DNA of 64,000 nt, taken from assembly GCA_963556255.1 (NCBI GenBank), contig OY744608.1, positions 12,098,019-12,162,018 on the forward strand. Reading direction: 5' to 3'. The first letter of the stretch is position 1. Every line of letters begins with the position of its first letter. Made by a program: the position numbers and the translations under genes. Source of the stretch: Allolobophora icterica. Taxonomy: Eukaryota > Annelida > Clitellata > Crassiclitellata > Lumbricidae. Below, in pieces: positions 46,879-58,129 of this stretch. Under the pieces are notes generated by a model. It was not told the DNA's origin. It ran no database searches and worked only from the letters and a program-made list of their open reading frames with translations.

Positions 46879-49800
46879 CTACATAAATCACAGCATACAT
46901 GAATCTTGGTTTTATGTTAGCCTATGCACTTTATACTAGGACTGCACTAGTTATTAATAGTTATTAATTTAATCTCTTGTGTTTCAAATTTTTTTGTTCT
47001 TGTCGTTCAGGAGAAACAAAATCGTCCAGAAACTTAACGACATCCGTCATTACTTCTCATTTTAGATTCTTCCTTCCAGGCATGTTTTAATGACAAGCAT
47101 GACAATGAAGGTGCTAAGCAATTGTGCAACACACCTGCTCCTGATCCCTTCACAACAAAATAATTCACATTTAAGTTCACTTTTTCTGACTAGGTCAGCA
47201 GCACTTTAGGTAATATTGCACATGTTCCCAGCAACACCGCCAGGTGTGATTGCAACACAACAGTTCAGAACAATCTGCTTTGCATGAAAGCACAGCACTG
47301 ACCGTTCAACTGTGTTAAAATAGAAGTCACTGTAGCGTGATCGTCCACCAATTGCGTAGATGTAGTGATCAAGAGCAACAAGTGACAATCCCGAGCGCGC
47401 CTTCTCCATTTCGGCCACAAAACTCCATTCCTGAGTGTCTGGATCGAAGCATTCGACGCTTGCACGGTCCGTGTGAATGTTCTTATCATAACCACCTAAG
47501 ATTTACAAATAAAAAGTCGGTTTCTTCAAACATACAGCAAATGCCTAGAATTGGATTTAAATTTCACACAGTGGATCCTTTGACAGATCTTTGAAGATCT
47601 GACAGGGAATTTCATCAAAAATGTAAGTCTGGGGTACTAATAGGCAACCAGCTTTAGGTTGCCACTCCCAGTTGGACCTCATATGTTTCATGTGGGAATC
47701 TACAGATGGGGCAATGGCTAGATGGGAGTTACAAAAGAAGAAATAATACATTTGATCACCAATCCAGCAGGAATGCACAAAATCAAGTTAACTCACAGAT
47801 ACAAATATATTTCCAACAGAAATGTTTAATCTCAAACCCTTTAACACATTCAGTGGTCTGTATCAAGAAGTTTCAACTTCACTACTGCACAAAGTTCATC
47901 TTGGCAGTCTTAGCTTTTGCTGTTACTTTTAACTTTACACGTTTAACATACTTCTGATAGCTAGAATCACTTGCCTGCTATGTAGATTTTTCCATTGCAC
48001 ACTGCAACTCCGGCTCCTGATCTCTGCTTCTTCATGCTTGGCACAAATGACCAAACGTCTCGCATCGTGTCATAGCGTTCAACAATGTTGTAAGTCGTCA
48101 TTCGATCTTCACCACCTGGTTTATAGAAATCGTGGAAATCACTGAATAATCATTGTCATCATCATCATCACACTCGCCAAACTATCATCCAGAAGACACT
48201 AGCATCATTCCATTTACGGTAAACAATCTTAAGTTATGAAAAGAAAGTTGAATAAACAACAGTGACGGTAAAGGAAAAGCCTCCATCAACATCAGTCCTT
48301 CCAACCTCTTCCTACAAGCCGTATTATGCTGACAACAAACTGCCTTCACATAATCTGGATTAAAAAATCTGGACAGAGTAATATGAGGCCATCATGTTAA
48401 CAATCCGAAAACATTTCAATAGTAAACTCGGACTGTGAGTTTAGCAGGAATCACCTGTCCATGGACTAATTGTACATGGCGGACATTTTCACAGTACTTG
48501 TCAGCATCATACTAACAACATCACGTGACCATCTTAATTGCATACTGGCACATCCACTTCATACTCGATACAATACAACTGCATTTGGTATTCCCACCTT
48601 CCAAAGTTCAAGTGCACACATGAAAATATAACAGCACATCATTAGTGCTAAGCAATTGTATGTAAAGGACTTTCTCGAGGTCCCTACACCGTAACCGCCT
48701 CTGGGGCTCTAACCTGTACTCTCCATGTTACAGGCCAATCGAATCAGCTACTATGCCCAACTGATGGTAAGCACATAAAAGCAAGGCCCAACACTGTCAA
48801 AGCCTAAAAGAGTGCTGCATACCTAAAGATGTAAAACCCTAACAGAGTACATTAGTTGAATACCTATGGCATAGATGTAAGGACCCACAGCACAAACCGA
48901 TACAAAGGACCTCGGGACCTTCATGTCAGCACGATGGCGCCACTCCTTGTGGATTGGATCATAAGCCTCTGCGCTGCGCAGGTACTCTGTCTCCTCCTGG
49001 GAATCTGCCAAGGCACATTCACCACCAACTGCATAGATTATGCCACCTGCGGATGAAGCACCAACTGCAGTTCGTGCTATTTGCAGCGGCGTCTAAAAGA
49101 ACAAAAATAATCGCCTCATCATAATAGACCGCGCATATACGTCCACCATTTATCAGGGATTCTAAAGCCATAAATTGGAAACTGAGAACCTGTAACAAGA
49201 CCAAGTGCAAATTGAAAGTCATCTGCACTGAAACTACAAAACTGTCAAGAAGCATCGTGTTCAAACAAATTTATATAGCACCTTTAACTCTCACAAATAG
49301 AGTAAGGTGTATTGCATACTTCTTGCAACAAAAGTTCTCTATCGACAACAATATTCTTTGAACAGTAGTCCGTTGTCACAACAGTCTTCAGAGTTCAAAT
49401 ACTTCACAATGTCAGATAATACCATAATAGGCCAGTGGGTTATACAGATACTGCATTAATTTTCACATCTGCATTTTACTATATCCTCAAATGAACACTG
49501 GTCAGTATATACAAGTGGATGTATTAAAACAGGCATTTTGAGCTAAGTAGTGAGCAGTGAGCCGAGAGCTCACCATAGATATCCAGCGATTTTGCAGAAC
49601 ATCATACCACTCCATGCTACACAGCTGGCAGTCGGTGCTGTTGCGGCCACCCAGCACAAAAACCCCCTGTGGCTGAGATCTCAGGGTCAAGGCGAGTGCC
49701 ATGTTGTCGCTTTTCGTTCGAATTGCATTTGCAACAAGGTTCTGGCACTTGGCACAATTCTGTACAAACTGTGTGCGAAGAACAATGTTCTCCAGATAGG

Positions 49801-52423
49801 CAGTGTCGAGCAGTGCCAGGCGGACGTTCTTAAGAACAGTGCAGGCACTTCGCACTCGGCGGCTCTGGTCCCACTCAATCCAGAGCAGAACTGCCTCAAA
49901 GACTTGTTCCTCACGCTGAACCTAGAATAACAACAATTGAACCTGCTTTAGTCTTTAACAGTTTACGGCACTTTTCTAGTGCAAATGTGATGACTGAACC
50001 TAAGAATTTTAAATAAAACTTAACACATTATGCAAATGGTTGAATGGTAGCACGCTGGCACGAAGATCAGAAGGATGCAAGGGTTCAATACCCGCTAGCC
50101 CCACAAGGTGAACTCAGCCTTCATTCCCTAGGTGGCGATTGTAAAATGAGCAGTAGTACAGATGGGCGCCTTGCATGGCTGCCGTACAGTTAAATTCGAC
50201 TCCTGTTAAACTTGTTATCATCTGTGACTACTATATCATGTAATCTTACTGAGTACTTGTCAGTTTGAATAAATAAACGAAGATTATTATTATTATTATT
50301 ATTCAAGCTCTTGGCAATTCTAAAAAGCATTTACTGTGATTAGTCATCTGCTTCAATTTCCATCTTCTTCAAACCATCATCCATTAACACTACACTGAAA
50401 GTGTCTTGTTAACTGCACAGAACTGAAATTCAATATAGCACCAACAATACGTATGTCTGAAGTTATGAAATCCCATTTTGAACTGGCAAAGACCTGCAGG
50501 GACAGCCTGTCCTTCTAACTGGATCACCAAATTTCTAGACAAATTCAATACAGCTGTCAAAATCTCTACATGTATGAAGTTATATTACACAAGCATTTGC
50601 ACTTCTCATGCCCATTAGAAATGCAAGATGTGTCTGTAATTATATGCGAAATTTAGAAATTTAAAAGATATGTGTAATGACGTTCCTACCTGAAGGCTGT
50701 TGCTCTGAAGCAGACCAACGAGCCGTTCTTCTGAGAGATTTAGGAATTCTTCATGCTGGACAACATCCAGGAAGTGACGATAGACATACCGTCTGGCATT
50801 AGCCTCAAGCTCCACGCATGAATACATATCGGCAAATGACTGGATTCCTTCAACAGAATTCAATCACCCATCAATGTCGACCACAGATCACAGTCGTCAG
50901 AGGGAGTCATGTCAGGTAACCATCATAGGTTCCCTCCGTTAATCGAACACTTATTACATGCCTTTCTCGCTAATACTTCTCTCGAAGTCGGATAATCTTT
51001 CATCTGAAGCACAACATCCAGATGCATATATCTAACCATCTCGTCTAGCTTATCATTGAGCTTATCTAGCCTATCATCTAATCGGTCATCTTATCATTCA
51101 CTTTATTATCTACAATACCATCTAGCCTATCATCTAATTTATCACCTAGTCTATCATATAGCTTATCACCTAGTCTAGTCTATCATCTAGCCTAATTTAA
51201 TAGTTTAACTTCTGAAGTACTACTATAATACATTACCATACGTAAAATTAACTGTAACAAATCCAGTTAAATCCAATGATAAAACAGGAAAACCTTAAGT
51301 AATGCAACATGTTACACCAGTGAGGACCAAGCTCATCAGCCACTAACCGAGGCAGTTGGAAGCATCGACGTGCAGCTGCAGAAACTGGCAGCAGATGTTG
51401 CGCAGCATCACCAGATTGAGCATGCTCGCTCCTTGCAACAGCGCCTGCACATTCTCCACGGAAACATCAATTCGCCCGTGGTACATGTACTTAAGCAGCG
51501 CCTCCATCGTACTTGGTTCTAAGTCATGAATCTGAATCACATTCTTCTCACTCTCCAGCATTCCTAAACATAAGAAATTACAAATCAATCAATCAATTTT
51601 CAATCAGCCATCAATCAAACTATAGGTTGAAGTTTAAAGCAAACAATCAACTGTTTAATCACACTGTTAAACATTCCTATATACCGGTAAATGAAATTAA
51701 CGACCTCAGAGCAAACATACATGTGTCAATGAATCAATCAATCAGTCAATCATTACAACATATTTCTGGACAAAACAAAAAAGGCAGCTGATTGAGCAAT
51801 CAATCATTTATGTAGAACATGATGAATGTCTACAGTTAACTCAGTGCATAGTCCGTCATATTTCACAGTATAGTATCCTTCATTTATTAAATTAATCCAA
51901 TTAATACTGTACAGTGGAACAATGCTATCTCACTTCAAATTTCTTAGCAGTTACACAACAACAACAGAATCAGTCAAGGTGTGAACTGGACAAATAATGA
52001 CAGCTAAACCAAAGTAATGCGTAATGATAATTATAATCAACTATTCATATAGAAAAACAATAACCAGAAGTGTTCTCTGCGCTAGCAAAGAGCAAATTCT
52101 GCGCTAGCAAAGAGCAAATTCTGCAGAATTTGATCTTAATATTAAAACAGCTATGAATAGCATGAAAGTTTATGATGAACAGCATCTTTGAATGTATAAG
52201 CGCAATTCAATACAATATGATAATTTTACGCACCATTTGTAAACATGGCCTTCAAGTAAGGACTGCAACCAGCCAACACTACACGATGCGCATGAAACTC
52301 ATGAGATCCAATACAAAGAACAACATCGCAAAGGACACGGTTGTCACGCAGTTCTGACATAACCTGGAGTGCCTGTGATGCATGATTTGCAAAAGTGAAG
52401 GAGCGAGACTCAACCGGAATCAT
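46656..52423 (-). CDS. BTB-BACK-kelch (kelch-like) protein, 8 coding exons, 565 residues
   Basis: Probable Cullin-3 ubiquitin-ligase substrate adaptor. All seven introns join in frame. BTB domain at about residues 13-135 (LRDNRVLCDVVLCIGSHEFH, AHRVVLAGCSPYLKAMFTNG); BACK domain at about 137-255 (IQSFADMYSCVELEANARRY, EEQVFEAVLLWIEWD); six kelch repeats from about 274 to the end, each with a GG doublet and Y...W pair (IYAIGGEDRMTTYNIVERYD, IYIAGGYDKN, IYIIGGFDGINRLRSVEVYN). Length is typical of the KLHL family. It looks closest to KEAP1/KLHL-type members, but I cannot name an ortholog. ATG 52423 directly follows an acceptor (TTGCAG), so a 5' UTR exon should lie upstream. It is convergent with KDM1B, 1.3 kb apart at the stops. 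Confidence 0.93.
47303..47495 (-). CDS. kelch-like exon 7
   Basis: Encodes ASVECFDPDTQEWSFVAEME and YIYAIGGRSRYSDFYFNTVE. Acceptor TCTTAG, donor ACG/GTCAGT. Confidence 0.94.
47975..48115 (-). CDS. kelch-like exon 6 with GC donor
   Basis: Encodes GEDRMTTYNIVERYDTMRDV and GAGVAVCNGKIYIAG. Acceptor AACCAG. The donor is GCAG/GCAAGT; a GT donor two bases further on would run into a stop in the next exon. Confidence 0.93.
48640..48775 (-). repeat. tRNA-derived SINE, family B
   Basis: Minus strand with box A-like and box B-like words (plus strand ggggctctaacctgtactct). Shares gtgctaagcaattg and ggtccctacacc with the other copies. A fragment also lies near 47090-47150. Confidence 0.5.
48864..49092 (-). 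CDS. kelch-like exon 5
   Basis: Encodes TPLQIARTAVGASSAGGIIY and the kelch repeat with the EETEYLRSAEAYDP insertion loop. Acceptor TTTTAG, donor ATAG/GTATTC. Confidence 0.94.
49574..49921 (-). CDS. kelch-like exon 4
   Basis: Encodes the end of BACK (VQREEQVFEAVLLWIEWDQS) and the first kelch strand (GVFVLGGRNSTDCQ). Acceptor TTCTAG, donor ATG/GTGAGC. Confidence 0.95.
50035..50305 (+). repeat. tRNA-derived SINE, family A, near full-length
   Basis: Box A-like TGGTAGCACGCTGG and box B GGTTCAATACCC, a body with ccctaggtggcgattg and gcgccttgcatggctgcc, and the tail AATAAACGAAGATTATTATT. Located in a kelch-gene intron, opposite strand. Confidence 0.8.
50690..50847 (-). CDS. kelch-like exon 3
   Basis: Encodes IQSFADMYSCVELEANARRY and LSEERLVGLLQSNSLQ of the BACK domain. 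Acceptor TTGAAG, donor CAG/GTAGGA. Confidence 0.95.
51045..51195. repeat. degenerate short tandem repeat (tatcatctagcc)
   Basis: About twelve diverged 10-14 bp units of tatcatctag-c within a kelch-gene intron. Confidence 0.7.
51348..51563 (-). CDS. kelch-like exon 2
   Basis: Encodes the second half of the BTB domain (STMEALLKYMYHGRIDVSVE, FLQLHVDASNCL). Acceptor GTTTAG, donor CTCG/GTTAGT. Confidence 0.95.
52234..52423 (-). CDS. kelch-like exon 1 (first coding)
   Basis: Starts MIPVESRSFTFANHASQALQ and holds the first half of BTB. The ATG is the first codon after a TTTTTGTTGCAG acceptor; an in-frame upstream ATG at 52516 would read through the acceptor without splicing and is less likely. Donor AATG/GTGCGT. 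Confidence 0.9.
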
Positions 52424-53097
52424 CTGCAACAAAAATTTACATGGAGTTTCAGATTTGCTGTCTATATCCGAAATAGCTTCGTGGGAATCCAATCGCAATC
52501 TGTGGAGAATTTTCATTTTACGAGGCGTAACACTACAGATTGTCTACCGAATTCAGTACATTTGCAAAATCGTTCAAACGTACAATATTTTTCGTTCCAG
52601 ACACGACTCATTTGCCACGTCTTATAGATTATGCTCATCCATTCGCAAATTTCGCATATCGTGCGTTTTTCGAAGAGTTTTCTCTGCTTTCGATCAAAAA
52701 CATGATGCCAAGTACGAAAGCAAATCATACTCGAAACTAGGCAAATTTCTATAGAAGCCATAACGCCTCTACGACACTCCACTGGCAGCTTTGGAAAAAT
52801 GAGTGCTCAACTTTTGATTGCTATAGCATGAAAGTAAGCACTCGTTGACTCTTTATGCAATGACAAAACGAACAGCCAAACTGAGACAAAGTTTCGCTTT
52901 TTAATTTATTTACCGTCAATTAATTGAGCGGACATTTAACTTCGCTTAGCGAAAACACAGCGCTCTTCTCGTCTAACACTCGCGAGATCAAGTGCTAGAT
53001 GTAAACAAGGCCTTAGTTAGTATAGGTAAGTAAGTAGGGCTCCGGTTGTTTTCGCGATCGTGAAAAACATACACCTTAATAAAACAGAGTATTATCA

Positions 53098-53143
53098 CAG
53101 TATAAATAATTACTTATACTTGTAATTATTTATACTGTGGTCT
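53098..53143. repeat. hairpin repeat (CACAGTATAAATAATTA)
   Basis: Inverted arms CACAGTATAAATAATTA and TAATTATTTATACTGTG around a short spacer, the same family as 6730-6900. Confidence 0.6.
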
Positions 53144-53224
53144 TATTCAAAGGGCGCGTTACAGTGCAGTAGTTAGTACTTAGAGAATAAATGAGTTTTG
53201 TGTTTAATTTTAAAAGTATTTATC

Positions 53225-53765
53225 GAAGTGGATCTTCGAAATGATTCTGGCAGTCAGTTCCATTCAGCGGGACCAGTCACTTCAAACATCCTTTTTCCAA
53301 ATTGAAGAGTTTGAAGTCTCCTTTTGACCCTGAACGTAAACCACGTCTTGGTTCAAGGGCAGCACATGGTGTAACTAGAGATGACAAGTAAGGTGGAGCT
53401 GAATCTGACATATTCTTGAATATCAGGAGACTGCAGATTTTGAAGGATATACGAGCCTGTACAGGTAACCAATGACGTCGTCGTATGATTGATGTTGTCT
53501 ATACTCTATAGGGACAAGGTTTTTAACTAGACGAGCAGCGGTATGGATAACAGAGGTAAGCGGTGCAATGGTAGTTTTTGATAGTCCAGAAAGCACCGAA
53601 TTACAATAATTATTGTCAATCCTGGACATAACAAGTGCACAAAGGCAGTGTTAATTTAAACAGAGTTTGATTTGATGAACACTGTCAACCCTAAAGAGTC
53701 TGAGCACTGCATACCTAAAGATGGCTTTAGTGATAGAACCAATGTGGTTAGACCAGTCTTGTTGT
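53225..53765 (-). mobile_element. CR1/L2-like non-LTR retrotransposon, 3' part, decayed
   Basis: The minus strand reads DWSNHIGSITKAI, SRIDNNYCNSVLSGLSKTTI and HTAARLVKNL, then with frameshifts FNLEKGCLK and EVTGPAEWNQLP. This is the C-terminal portion of a CR1/L2-like ORF. It is interrupted at 53758 by the CAAGACC repeat. Confidence 0.78.
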
Positions 53766-54235
53766 CCTCGAGACCAGAGGCGAGTTTACAGAAAACGGGG
53801 CCCTAGGCGCAAACATTTTTGGGAGCCCTTCTGAACATGATGTATTTTGCACAATTGCACAGAAGTGAATTATAGGCCCAAATGGACAAAACAATATAAA
53901 TTACAATAATATAACATACTTTTATGTGAATGCTAAACTGTAAAATTATAGAAAATAGGTCATATTTAAAACAACTCAAAAATCAAAATTTTCATTTATT
54001 ATAAGTGAAAAAATATTTTCATTCGTTTGGGGGCCCTCCAGGATTGGGGGCCCTAGGCGCGCGCCTAGAGCGCCTGCGTATAAACGCGCCTCTGCTCGAG
54101 ACCTTGCAAGGTCTTGGTTTCGAATGCACTCGAGTTCGTGTTTAAAAGTCTTGGTTTTGGTTTTGGTCTTGAAACTAAAAGTCTTGGTCTTGGTCTCGAG
54201 ATTCAAAGTCTTGGTCTGGGTCTCGCAAGACCAAG
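53758..54235 (+). repeat. CAAGACC/GGTCTTG minisatellite family, copy 2, split by a MITE
   Basis: Starts TTGTTGTCCTCGAGACC, contains the core TGCACTCGAGTTCG after the insertion, and ends in AAGACCAAGACCGG. A hAT-like MITE occupies 53775-54094. Confidence 0.85.
53775..54094. mobile_element. hAT-like MITE inserted in the CAAGACC repeat
   Basis: Ends CAGAGGCGAGTTTA and TAAACGCGCCTCTG are inverted repeats with one mismatch. The 8-bp duplication CTCGAGAC is at 53767-53774 and 54095-54102. Both subterminal regions carry GGGGCCCTAGGCGC. Confidence 0.9.
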
Positions 54236-54639
54236 ACCAAGACCGGCTGTCACTATGAACAGTCATTTAACAAAACTCAAGAAAATTTATCAAGCCTCTT
54301 GCGTCATATGACAAATATCTACGGACGGATACAAGTCTTGTTGGTCAGGGAAACCCATTGGCAGCAGCACAGTTGTGATTTATCTGGAGGCCCTGCCGAG
54401 ACTTGTTTTTGAACTTTCTAAAGCCAGCAGGGGCGTAACTTTGGTCTAAAAAGTGTGGGTACCAATTTTTTACATAGGCTACATGCAGCAAGGCGGAGAC
54501 TGCGATCTCTGGGAAGGCACAATAATAAAATATTGATTGGTATTGCTCAAAAAGTGGGGGTACGGTGTCCCAGTCTAAAAATTGGGACACGAGTACCCCT
54601 CGTACCCCCACAAACTACGCCTATATGCGAATGAGTGAA

Positions 54640-54700
54640 TTGAAAGAACGAACGAATGAATTGTCAATAAATTAAGGCGCTATAAAAATTTACAAATTCC
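54640..54700 (+). repeat. L2-like 3'-tail fragment
   Basis: The words gaatgaattgtcaataaatt and aaggcgctataaaaattta, the LINE/SINE 3'-tail type. Confidence 0.4.
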
Positions 54701-55029
54701 GCAAATAGTCCCGCAGAGACAATTATCGCAATATTATTTAACCGAATAAATTTAATAATTTAATTGTTAATAGTAATTATTACCGCCACGATAGGCCTAC
54801 TTATTATTTTAATTATTCCTATTGTCGATAGCCTATCCATTACTTGATAAATCAATTGCAACGTTTAAACGATATCTTAGAAGTAATCAAAGTGACGTCA
54901 TTTCCAATGAATGTTCCTTTTTGAAAATGACGTCATATCTTTGTTCTCTGCTGTTCGATGACTGTTTTCTGTTGGCGTGCGTTAATTAGCCTTCTTAGAT
55001 CGACATCGAAATCTAACTCAAATTTCACA

Positions 55030-55790
55030 TCTAATTTTACATCACCAAGACATCGAAATCCAACTCAAACTTCAGATCGAATTCTACACTACCAAGACAT
55101 CGAAATCCAACTCAAACTGCAGATCGAATTCTACACCTCCAAGACATCGAAATCCAACTCAAACTGCAGATCGAATTCTACACCACCAAGACATCGAAAT
55201 CCAACTCAAACTGCAGATCGAGTTCTACACTACCAAGACATCGAAATCCAACTCAAACTGCAGATCGAATTCTACACCACCAAGACATCGAAATCCAACT
55301 CAAACTGCAGATCGAATTCTACACCATCAAGACATCGAAATCCAACTCAAACTGCAGATCGAATTCTACACCACCAAGACATCGAAATCCAAATCAAACT
55401 GCAGATCGAATTCTACACCACCAAGACATCGAAATCCAACTCAAACTGCAGATCGAATTCTACACCACCAAGACATCGAAATCCGGCTCAAACTGCAGAT
55501 CGAATTCTACACCACCAAGACATCGAAATCCAACTCAAACTGCAGATCGAATTCTACACCAAAAAGAGATTGAAATCCAACTCAAACTGCAAATCGAATC
55601 CTACACCAAAAAGAGGTCGACATCCAACTCAAACTGCAAATCGAGTTTTACAAAAAGAGATCGAAAATCAGGCTCAAACTGCAGATCGAATTCTACACCA
55701 AAAAGAGATCTAACTTCTACTCAAACTGCAGATCTAAATCTACACCAAAAAGAGATCGAAATCCTACTCAAACTGCAGATCGAAATCCTA
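55030..55790 (+). repeat. 47-bp minisatellite, about 16 units, open in all frames
   Basis: Unit runs AGACATCGAAATCCAACTCA, AACTGCAGATCGAATTCTAC, ACCACCA. The middle units are nearly identical and the distal ones decay (CAAAAAGAGATCGAAATC). Since 47 is not a multiple of three, a reading frame cycles through all frames, and a 251-codon ORF (54958-55713) spans the array as RHRNPTQTADR / QDIEIQLKLQIEFYT / KTSKSNSNCRSNSTP. Probably non-coding. Confidence 0.95.
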
Positions 55791-55909
55791 ATTGAGCTGG
55801 TGATTGAAATCTACCGACGAAGGGATCGAAATCCTACTTGAATTGGAGTTCGAAATCTACAGACAATTTATCGAAATCCTACTCGAACCGAAGATCAAAA
55901 TCATACACG

Positions 55910-56003
55910 TACGTACATATGTGCATACATACATATATGTGTAATTATGTATACATAATACATTCATACATACATACATACATACATACATACATACATA
56001 CAT
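55910..56003. repeat. (CATA)n microsatellite
   Basis: Tetranucleotide runs. The same type continues at 56437-56500 beyond the inserted RTE piece. Confidence 0.9.
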
Positions 56004-56013
56004 AGTTTTACAT

Positions 56014-56426
56014 CTTCTGCTTTCAGCCATCCTCGGTTCGAGGTTCGGCCGCATCATGCACAATGTTCCTCCAACGCCTCCTGTCCTCCGTCAGTCTTAA
56101 CAATTCTCCCATTGCCAATCCCGTCCATTCTTGTATGTTGCCCAGCCAGTTTGTTCTCGGTCTTCCTCTTTTCCGAGCTCCTGGTAGTGTGCCTTGTATG
56201 ATGTCCTTCTCCATGCATGCTCCTTCTTTTCTCATGACGTGTCCAAAATATATCATTTTTCTTTCCTTCACTGTCTTCAGTAAATTCCTCTCTACTCCTG
56301 CTGTTTCCAATACCCATTCATTTGATCGCATTTCCGTCCAAGATATATTCATAATCAATCTCAGACACTTCATCTCGAATGCCTCTATTCTTCTTGCCTC
56401 CTCCTTCCTCAATGTCCAGGAGGAGG
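56014..56426 (-). mobile_element. 5'-truncated RTE-like LINE copy with target duplication
   Basis: The minus strand encodes the ORF C-terminus, ECLRLIMNISWTEMRSNEWV as a related form (MKCLRLIMNISWTEMRSNEW), YFGHVMRKEG and GRPRTNWLGNIQEWTG, ending EPRTEDG and stop. A 10-bp duplication AGTTTTACAT is at 56004-56013 and 56427-56436. It is a different subfamily from the full-length copy at 20263-23461. Confidence 0.85.
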
Positions 56427-56544
56427 AGTTTTACATACATACCTACATACATACATACATACAGACATACATATACGCATGCATACATATAGGCATCGTA
56501 GAGACTGACAGACATAATTATACAGACAGAATACGTAAAGATTT

Positions 56545-56850
56545 AAAGCAATGGATAACACACTGGCGTGAAGAGCAGTAGGTACCAAGATCGAACCCCG
56601 TAGGCACCCGTAAGGTTTATTCAGCGTTCCACTCGCTAGGTGGCGGCGGTGGTTAAATGAATAGTAGGCGAATGGCGCCTTGTGGCTGCCGTATAAAACA
56701 ATTGTATTCGACTCCTGTAAAACTGGTATCATGTGCTTCTACTGTATACATGTATGTAAGGCGCCCTGCTTGGCTGCCGTTTCTACTATATGTGTGTTCA
56801 CTGTACAGCGCAGTGCGTTTGCAGGCGCTTAACTAAAGAAAAAGATTATT
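56545..56850 (+). repeat. tRNA-derived SINE, family A
   Basis: Box A-like TGGATAACACACTGG, box B-like ATCGAACCCCGT, the body cgctaggtggcggc and gcgccttgtggctgcc, an internal duplication of the gcgccctgcttggctgccg word, and the tail AAAGATTATTATTATTG. Confidence 0.7.
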
Positions 56851-56899
56851 ATTATTGTTTATAATCTCCATATACAAACTGACCACATACAAAGGGACA

Positions 56900-57080
56900 T
56901 GGTAGCCAATAATTATTGGTTAGAGTGCTCACCTAGTAATGAGGAGAGTATGGGTTCAACCGTCCCCAAGATGGGTATTGTGTAGACACCATAAGCAAGT
57001 CCTTCATTCACAACTGCTTAGTACCGTCGATTCATGCTTGGTCATTAGATAGTGGCGCTTAATAAATGCATACTAATAAC
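56900..57080 (+). repeat. tRNA-derived SINE, family B
   Basis: Box A TTGGTTAGAGTGCTC, box B-like GGGTTCAACCGTCCC, then gcaagtccttcattcacaac and gcttggtcattag as in the copy at 1895. Confidence 0.65.
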
Positions 57081-57173
57081 AGTAATATTAAATAACAATA
57101 CAACATGCTCTTCCCATCACAAAACTCTGTAATAATGTGACACCAAATAATCAAGTGACCTGACCTGGTATAC

Positions 57174-57283
57174 GTTGTTGACATAACCACCATCCAGCAG
57201 AAGATGGCCATCCAACGGGTCGCACAGCGGCGGCAGATAACCTGAGAGCGACATACTAGCTCTAACGTACCGCCAGAGACTGC
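57174..57283 (-). CDS. isolated exon of a PNPLA6/7-type patatin phospholipase (neuropathy target esterase family)
   Basis: Encodes [20 protein letters not shown], then [16 protein letters not shown]. It matches the vertebrate PNPLA6/7 segment with the catalytic aspartate (DGG motif) of the Ser-Asp dyad that cleaves lysophospholipids at the ER. The splice sites look real: acceptor GTGTTATAG and donor AAC/GTATAC, at the phase expected for a 110-base exon. No exon with the GTSIG serine motif or the following PADIARSMG segment was found between the neighbouring genes. It may be part of a gene with very long introns, nested with its neighbours, or an orphaned exon. Confidence 0.85.
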
Positions 57284-58129
57284 CTATAACACAACCAGTC
57301 ACCAGTGTTAACTAATAACATATCAAGTTGTAAATGAGTTTCCCCATTGTAGTCACTTGCCATGAACAGGATAGAGATGACTTGTACAGAAAGGATAAAC
57401 TGCAGCATGCATGAGTCTGATAGCAAGGACCCTTAGGCGAGAAAGTGGTTAACATATAATACTTGAGTCACTAGCCATAAAATGGAAATCAGCAAACAAT
57501 GCCTACGATTCATTGTTCAGCCAAGTGACATATTGTGTGCCAACAAGTGCATTGCTTGCTTAAGTGAAATTAGAGTTGAATGAAAATGAGGCGATCACTT
57601 CACCCCTTACACGCAAACACACCTTACCCTATCTCACCCAGAAAATAGGCTTAGCAGACATATGGTTCTATCAGGTTAAGTTTTTCGGGAAACGTTAACT
57701 ACTAACCGTGAGTGTGAACACGCATTTTAGAAGCTGTTAAGTCGGTTGTTACACAAAAGTAAGGTATCCACAGATCTTCGATCTGACGATCGTGAAACAC
57801 AGATTCGATCGTCCTGTTAAACGACGCACCTTAGGTATCAGAAAAAGAAAAATTATGAGTCATAATGAACATCCGTGCTCTAAGTTATTCTCCAATAAGA
57901 AGCTTCACATCCAGTAAATATATCTCACTGAAATTGTACTGTGTCCTGATCATATTGTCTAACCTCATCTCAAATTTGTTCTGACGAAAATAATATGAAC
58001 ATTTTCAAAGGTCACTTGGATCATATCTATGACAAACAGGCAATCACGTGCATTTATATATCACATACTGGTAAAAGTTAATGTCTACTGAACTTCATTT
58101 GGGTCAGTTCAGGATTATGAATTAAGAAG

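Noticed and set aside
52513..52782. 89-codon ORF upstream of the kelch gene as a first coding exon.
   Set aside because: No domain, no compatible donor, and a good acceptor precedes the ATG at 52423.
54420..54625. Possible hAT-like MITE (CAGGGGCGTAAC ... CTACGCCT).
   Set aside because: The inverted ends are visible but the right end is eroded and no 8-bp duplication could be found.
54958..55713. 251-codon ORF as a protein gene.
   Set aside because: It is wholly explained by a 47-bp tandem unit without stops.
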